Shown piece after piece: positions 33,715-37,854 of a stretch of 37,854 nucleotides of DNA; positions within the stretch are counted from its first letter, which is position 1, and the number at the start of each line of letters is the position of its first letter. The stretch is taken from the NCBI RefSeq assembly GCF_009711465.1, contig NZ_SMME01000839.1, positions 1 to 37,854 of the forward strand. Direction: 5' to 3'. Position numbers and translations under genes: made by a program. Source of the DNA: Parendozoicomonas verongulae (GTDB lineage Bacteria; Pseudomonadota; Gammaproteobacteria; Pseudomonadales; Endozoicomonadaceae). Below the pieces are notes generated by a model. The model saw only the letters and a list, made by a program, of their open reading frames with translations, ran no database searches and had not been told where the DNA came from.

Positions 33715-34470
33715 ATGGGCAAAAAAGGCTGGTTAGTTGGTATCTTGGCAGTCGGCACTCTGGTTGTGATTGTGCTGGCGCGCCTGCCTGCTTCGCAGGT
33801 GATTTCACAGGTTCCCCTACCTAAAGGCATGGTGCTTTCGGGTGTCACAGGTACAGCATGGGAAGGACAGGCGCTATCAGCCTCATGGCATGGCCATAAT
33901 CTGGGTAAAGTGTCATGGTCTCTGCTCTACAGCAAGGCTCTGAGGGGCAGGGCAGAATACAGGCTGACTTTTGGTGATAATAACTTTTCGGGTTTGCACG
34001 GCCATAGCCAAGTGGGTTTCGGCCTGGGCGGCTGGTCTATCAATGACCTTTCTGTGTCTATGCCTGCTGGGCTGGTGAGCAATATTGCCAGCCTCCCTGT
34101 ACCAGCCTTTGGGCAGATTGAGGTGGCCATGAATGATGCTCTGTACAGCAACGCTCGCTGTGAACAAGGGCAGGGGCAGCTACATTGGCGAGATGGCTCT
34201 GTCAGTTTTGATAACGGACCGTTAAGCCTGGGAAATACCACAGCAACATTGACCTGTGAAGGCGGAGCGGTTGCCGTAATAGGAGAGCAGAATGGTCGGC
34301 AGGTGACATCTGAATTTTCTTTCCACCTTGCTGCGGACCAGTCCTATCAGACTCAGTTGCTGATGAAACTCCGGGCCAGCTTCCCTTCTGATTTGGCGCG
34401 ACAATTACGTCGAATGGCAAAGCGTGACGGGCAAGGACGTTATCAACTGTCATTTGGTGGGCGTCTGTAG
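33715..34470 (+). CDS. gspN: Type II secretion system protein N
   Basis: GspN is an accessory inner-membrane protein of the type II secretion system. The 251-aa product has one N-terminal membrane helix (WLVGILAVGTLVVIVLARLPA) and a periplasmic beta-rich domain with family-like GVTGTAWEGQA and LGKVSWSLLYSKALRGRAEY. A TTG precedes the ATG directly; the ATG with GGGG 7 nt upstream is preferred. gspN usually closes a gspC-N operon, but no other gsp gene occurs within 37 kb here, so it is unlinked in this genome. Confidence 0.85.
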   Translation: MGKKGWLVGILAVGTLVVIVLARLPASQVISQVPLPKGMVLSGVTGTAWEGQALSASWHGHNLGKVSWSLLYSKALRGRAEYRLTFGDNNFSGLHGHSQVGFGLGGWSINDLSVSMPAGLVSNIASLPVPAFGQIEVAMNDALYSNARCEQGQGQLHWRDGSVSFDNGPLSLGNTTATLTCEGGAVAVIGEQNGRQVTSEFSFHLAADQSYQTQLLMKLRASFPSDLARQLRRMAKRDGQGRYQLSFGGRL

Positions 34471-34509
34471 CTAGTCGGTGTCCTAATCCAGCTCAGAAAA
34501 GTCAGCTCT

Positions 34510-34537
34510 GTGCAGGCGGGTGGTGTGGCGCCTGCAC
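34510..34537. terminator. Stem-loop between convergent gspN and minus-strand pair
   Basis: A perfect 9-bp GC-rich stem (gtgcaggcg / cgcctgcac) with a 10-nt loop lies between the two converging stops. No T-run follows on either side, so termination efficiency is uncertain. Confidence 0.45.
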
Positions 34538-34566
34538 GGCTTGGGAAGATGAGGGGGTTGGCGATC

Positions 34567-35070
34567 TCACTGCGCCGGGGCAGGCTGCTCTGGCTTTTCT
34601 TGCCCTTCACCATTAGGCCCTTGCAGAGCCTGCATTGCGGTGACCATGGCTTGCTGCATGGGAATCTTGCCAGCGGCCAGATCCACAATGCGAGTGAACA
34701 CAGACGCAATAATATGGCGGGAGATCAGTACGCCTTCATCCAGCAGTGAGGGTATAGTGTTAGCATCACCCCGGAGCATAAGGCGTAGAGTCAGTACATC
34801 GTTCATCATTATGATGGACGCCGGAGCCAGCGCCGGAGCCAGAGCGGCAGCAAGAGTGGTGGCGTTATCGTTAGATGTCACTTTTACCGAGGTCAGCATA
34901 ATGGCTGTCAGGTCTCCTACTTCCGGCTCGTAGCAAAACAACTCGCTTTGCAGATCTTCAGCAATATTGAAAATCCAGCTTGCTGCAGGCTCTTCGGCTT
35001 GCTGCTCTTTCGGGGAAAGCTGCTGGGTTGTGAGGTGGCTGACAATAGCCTGGCGGGTTTGAGGGTTCAT
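34567..35070 (-). CDS. Hypothetical acidic protein, second of coupled pair
   Basis: I do not recognise this 167-aa protein. It is predicted alpha/beta (SWIFNIAEDLQSELFCYEPE, LTAIMLTSVKVTSND), with an Ala/Pro-rich stretch (TTLAAALAPALAPASIIMM). The helical C-terminal half has SLLDEGVLISRHIIASVFTR, then a disordered Gln/Pro/Glu tail. There is no signal peptide. Its ATG overlaps the stop of the upstream gene (ATGA), with GGAG 10 nt before it, so the two are translationally coupled and probably form a complex. Confidence 0.65.
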   Translation of the reverse strand: MNPQTRQAIVSHLTTQQLSPKEQQAEEPAASWIFNIAEDLQSELFCYEPEVGDLTAIMLTSVKVTSNDNATTLAAALAPALAPASIIMMNDVLTLRLMLRGDANTIPSLLDEGVLISRHIIASVFTRIVDLAAGKIPMQQAMVTAMQALQGPNGEGQEKPEQPAPAQ

Positions 35071-35606
35071 TCTGTCAGTGCTCCGTAGAAACTTTCTGAA
35101 AGAAGTTCAGCCATTTTGCGAGCGTCTTCCGGTGTTGGATTGATTTTGACTATGGATTCGAGGGTCTGCTGAATCAGTGGAATCAGGATCTGCGAAGCAT
35201 TAAAGAATGGCGTAACGCTGATAGGATAATTCAGTGTCATCAGCTGGCTTTGACGCAATACAATCTGGTTAGTGCGCATGTCAACCAGTATGGCCATGGG
35301 GCTGAGTAACGCCGTGGAATGCTGCATAAACGCACTGAGGCTATTTAAGTGCTGTTCCAGGTTAGGGCCTTCTGGCAGGGTGACATCCAGTATCAGATTG
35401 ACGTTCTTGTCGGGATTTATACCGGGAGTAATCAAAGCACTGAGGGTGGCTTTTTGATTATTCAGCGTGGTAAAGCGACTTTTCAGGGCTATGCCGTATT
35501 CGTGGCGGGAAACCCCGGTTTTATCCATCTCCAGAGTTTTTAACTCTTTTTTGAGCCGTCTGGCGATTGGCTTCAGGGCTTCTTCATTAATAGCAGGTGC
35601 GTTCAA
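35067..35606 (-). CDS. Hypothetical acidic protein, first of coupled pair
   Basis: I do not recognise this 179-aa protein. A helical, charged N terminus (ALKPIARRLKKELKTLEMD) precedes beta-rich sequence (VNLILDVTLPEG, AILVDMRTNQIVLRQSQLMT). A C-terminal helical part follows (ASQILIPLIQQTLESIVKI, then DARKMAELLSESFYGAL). Its size and alpha-beta-alpha pattern loosely recall small secretion chaperones, but no motif proves that. The ribosome-binding site is strong (AAGGAG, 8 nt). It overlaps the next gene by 4 nt. Confidence 0.65.
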   Translation of the reverse strand: MNAPAINEEALKPIARRLKKELKTLEMDKTGVSRHEYGIALKSRFTTLNNQKATLSALITPGINPDKNVNLILDVTLPEGPNLEQHLNSLSAFMQHSTALLSPMAILVDMRTNQIVLRQSQLMTLNYPISVTPFFNASQILIPLIQQTLESIVKINPTPEDARKMAELLSESFYGALTE

Positions 35607-35736
35607 TGTTTCTGGCTCCTTCCAGAGCAGGCTGACGACTCTTTTATTAACTCGCCGTGATTAGCCTGCTGATTTAAGTCCTTCTAGTTATTATGGTTGA
35701 TTTCCACAAATATGTGATTCAAATGTACGGCTCTGG

Positions 35737-35862
35737 AAATATCGCTTGGTTTCGTTAATCGTCACCGACAATCAAGGCAATGTAAATCAGTCGATAGAGG
35801 TGAGTAACAATACCTGTCCTGCCTTTGAAAAACACCCCACGCCCAAAAGAGTGAGGTGTTAA
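35737..35862 (+). pseudogene. Vestige resembling the end of a PKD-type domain
   Basis: In the 290-bp gap before pgm, one plus frame reads LVSLIVTDNQGNVNQSIEV, then SNNTCPAF. This is close to the final strands of PKD-like beta-sandwich domains (pattern 'V.LTVTDNQGN....V.V'). The frame has no start and runs through the pgm terminator to a TAA. It may be a remnant of a deleted extracellular-enzyme gene. The match is short. Confidence 0.25.
35828..35860 (-). terminator. Intrinsic terminator of pgm
   Basis: On the minus strand aacacctcac / gtggggtgtt form a 10-bp stem with one mismatch around a 10-nt loop, followed by TTTTT. It begins about 38 nt after the pgm stop. Confidence 0.8.
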
Positions 35863-35897
35863 GTATCTTATAGAAAAATGAGGGGCGAGGCTAAAAG

Positions 35898-37532
35898 TTA
35901 CCCTGCAAACACCCCAGAAACCAATTCCCGAGCTTCATCCTGTAGCAGCTTCAAATGCTCATCACCTTTAAAGCTTTCTGCATAAATTTTATAGGCAGGT
36001 TCCGTACCTGAAGGGCGAGCAGCAAACCATCCGTTTTCAGTCACAACCTTCAAACCACCAATGGCGGCATTATTACCGGGCGCTTCGGTCAGGCACTGGA
36101 TAATAGGATCGCCAGCCAGCCTATCCGCTTTTACCATCTCCGGGTTCAGGCCTGAGAGAATTTTACGTTGCTCCCTATCAGCAGGTGCCTGAATGCGGCT
36201 ATATACTGGTTCGCCATATTTGGAGGCCAGTTCCTGATAGTACTCACCAGGATCTTTGCCGGTTACTGCAGTGATTTCAGCAGCCAGCAGTGCGAGGATA
36301 ATGCCGTCTTTGTCAGTGCACCAGGTGCTGCCGTCTTTACGCAGGAAGCTGGCTCCGGCGCTCTCTTCACCACCAAAAGCAATCTCGCCGGTACGCAGGC
36401 TGTCAACAAACCATTTAAAGCCTACGGGCACTTCGTAAGTTTCACGACCAATACCGTTTGCTACCCGGTCAATCAGGGAGCTGGATACAAGAGTTTTGCC
36501 TATTTTGGCACTTCGTGGCCAGTCTTTGCGATGCTGGTAAAGGTAGTCGATGGCTACCGCCAGGTAGTGGTTCGGGTTCATCAACCCCATGGAGCGGGTG
36601 ACGATACCGTGGCGATCGTAATCCGGGTCGTTACCCACGGCGATATCGAACCTGTCTTTCATTTCCACAAGACCAGCCATGGCATAAGGGGAGGAGCAGT
36701 CCATTCGAATAGCGCCGTCTTTATCCAAACGCATAAAACTGAACGATGGATCGAGGGTACGGTTAACCAGCTTGATGTTCAGACCGTAGTGTTCGGCAAT
36801 CACGTCCCAGTAAGCCATACCCGAGCCGCCCAGAGGATCAACACCAATAGACAGCCCGGCTTTGGCAATGGCTTCCATATCCAGTACCTGATCCAGATCC
36901 TTCACATAAGGAAGGATATAGTCGTGGGCATGCACGTTTTCGGCATCTAAGGCCTGCTCAGCAGAAAGGGTGTGAACACCGGCCAGCTTTGCAGCCATCA
37001 GTTCGTTGGCGCGGTTTTCAATCCATGTGGTAATTGCACCCTCAGCAGGACCACCATGGGGCGGGTTGTACTTGATGCCGCCATCTTCCGGTGGATTGTG
37101 CGAAGGCGTGATAATAATGCCATCTGCCTGAACCTCAGAACTGCGATTATGGGAAACAATCGCGTGGGAAATGACCGGAGTTGGGGTATAGCCACGGCCA
37201 ATCTGATAGTAAACCTGACAGCCATTGGCTGCGACAACCTGCAGTACACTGATAAAGGCTGCTTCGGAGAGAGCGTGGGTATCCATACCAATATAGAGAG
37301 GGCCAGTGATACCTGCCGATACACGGTATTCGCATACAGCCTGAGTAATAGCCAGCACATGAGGCTCATTAAAGGTGCAGCGTAATGCACTGCCACGGTG
37401 GCCGGAGGTGCCAAAGGTAACACGATGGGCGGGCTCATTGGGAGCAGGTTGTTCAGAATAGTAGGCACTGACAAGCCTGGGAATGTTAACAAGTATGTCC
37501 GGTGGAGCGGTTTGGCCAGCGAGGGGATGCAC
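35898..37532 (-). CDS. pgm: Phosphoglucomutase, alpha-D-glucose phosphate-specific (GTG start)
   Basis: Pgm interconverts glucose 1-phosphate and glucose 6-phosphate, linking glycolysis to glycogen, trehalose and cell-envelope sugars. Signature blocks are [10 protein letters not shown], the phosphoserine loop [12 protein letters not shown] (Ser144 from this start; Ser146 in E. coli), metal-binding DPDYDRHG (302-309), GGEESAGAS and the C-terminal phosphate-binding [11 protein letters not shown]. The frame stays open 22 codons further to an ATG, but AAGGAG 9 nt before this GTG and the family start (VHPLAGQ, like E. coli AIHNRAGQ) define the start. It gives 544 aa (E. coli 546). Confidence 0.95.
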   Translation of the reverse strand: MHPLAGQTAPPDILVNIPRLVSAYYSEQPAPNEPAHRVTFGTSGHRGSALRCTFNEPHVLAITQAVCEYRVSAGITGPLYIGMDTHALSEAAFISVLQVVAANGCQVYYQIGRGYTPTPVISHAIVSHNRSSEVQADGIIITPSHNPPEDGGIKYNPPHGGPAEGAITTWIENRANELMAAKLAGVHTLSAEQALDAENVHAHDYILPYVKDLDQVLDMEAIAKAGLSIGVDPLGGSGMAYWDVIAEHYGLNIKLVNRTLDPSFSFMRLDKDGAIRMDCSSPYAMAGLVEMKDRFDIAVGNDPDYDRHGIVTRSMGLMNPNHYLAVAIDYLYQHRKDWPRSAKIGKTLVSSSLIDRVANGIGRETYEVPVGFKWFVDSLRTGEIAFGGEESAGASFLRKDGSTWCTDKDGIILALLAAEITAVTGKDPGEYYQELASKYGEPVYSRIQAPADREQRKILSGLNPEMVKADRLAGDPIIQCLTEAPGNNAAIGGLKVVTENGWFAARPSGTEPAYKIYAESFKGDEHLKLLQDEARELVSGVFAG

Positions 37533-37607
37533 GACAGTAATCTCCTTATATCTGCAGTAAAAAACGGTAGGATAGTCTCTTCTCATGTGGAAAAACACTA
37601 CTGGTAT

Positions 37608-37853
37608 TTACTTTGGTTGACGGCCTGGTACAGGCTCGGATCGGAGGGGTGAAGATACGGTGCGCGCAGATGGCGAGCTCCATATATTCTTGGGCAGAGG
37701 ATTTTTGGTACCTTGTTTAGAGCTTTGCTCATTCTGGGGAGCTCTCCAGGGCGTTGCAGGAACCGTAGAAGCTCCAGATAAGATTTTTGAATAAGTCCAG
37801 GCTGCAATAGGTGTTGTTTTTATAGATGACGAGTACTGCTGAGCAAGTGGTGA
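37608..37853 (-). CDS. Possible C-terminal end of a gene entering from the right edge
   Basis: A minus-strand frame is open from the window edge to a TAA 75 nt before the pgm start. Its 81 residues are rich in Ser, Pro and Thr (TVPATPWRAPQNEQSSKQGT) and could be the tail of an upstream protein, but composition alone is weak. A competing frame on the same strand (37598-37807) also exists. No other gene is supported in this last 320 bp. Confidence 0.2.
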   Translation of the reverse strand, partial: SPLAQQYSSSIKTTPIAAWTYSKILSGASTVPATPWRAPQNEQSSKQGTKNPLPKNIWSSPSARTVSSPLRSEPVPGRQPK

Positions 37854-37854
37854 A

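Noticed and set aside
36168..36950. Plus-strand 260-codon frame inside pgm
   Set aside because: It is a shadow of the conserved pgm reading frame; no family features.
1..37854. CRISPR array
   Set aside because: No regularly spaced short repeats were seen; the only tandem periodicity is the 96-bp ankyrin duplication.

Overview
This window looks like chromosome from a host-associated marine gammaproteobacterium, most like Oceanospirillales / Endozoicomonas. Gammaproteobacterial housekeeping genes (dsbB, deaD, ppnN, riboflavin synthase, rarD, a lon paralogue, DUF2058, gspN, pgm) alternate with large unrecognised proteins of eukaryotic-like or effector-like character: a PP2C phosphatase, a secreted ankyrin protein, an RG-repeat protein and a 1505-residue beta-repeat protein. 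The taxon is inferred from gene content; no marker gene proves it.

Left part (1-12.5 kb) is mostly core. A lysophospholipid-acyltransferase-like gene (+) converges on a minus-strand run: small membrane protein, glutaminase glsA, Na+/H+ antiporter nhaC (TTG start), CvfB-like S1 protein and periplasmic cyclophilin ppiA. Next come dsbB (+) and the cold-shock RNA helicase deaD (+), the latter behind a long structured leader. psuG and ppnN (both -), a YfcD-like Nudix hydrolase (+) and riboflavin synthase (+) form a nucleotide and cofactor salvage or repair neighbourhood.

Middle part (12.5-23.2 kb): two large minus-strand genes I cannot assign follow each other. One is a 1505-aa protein with a disordered N terminus and long beta-rich repeats. 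The other is a 691-aa protein with a signal peptide, a Cys-rich stalk and a C-terminal membrane anchor. Beyond them lie an AsrA-like second Lon protease and the transporter rarD.

Right of centre (23.6-32.2 kb) is an accessory island. It starts at tRNA-Ser(GGA) with its own promoter and terminator, then a phage 3TM-holin relic, a HigBA toxin-antitoxin module with a clear promoter/operator, an IS6-family transposase pseudogene, and a two-gene cargo (899-aa RG-repeat protein plus 767-aa protein ending in a complete PP2C domain). The cargo is bracketed by two copies of a ~50-bp repeat. Past the second copy are a small hypothetical gene, a resolvase-type HTH relic and a secreted ankyrin-repeat protein.

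The right end (33-37.9 kb) returns to core-like genes: DUF2058, an isolated gspN, a translationally coupled pair of unknown acidic proteins, a vestige resembling a PKD domain, and phosphoglucomutase pgm (GTG start). Strongest candidates for undescribed biology are the repeat-flanked RG-protein/PP2C pair and the 1505-aa/691-aa pair.
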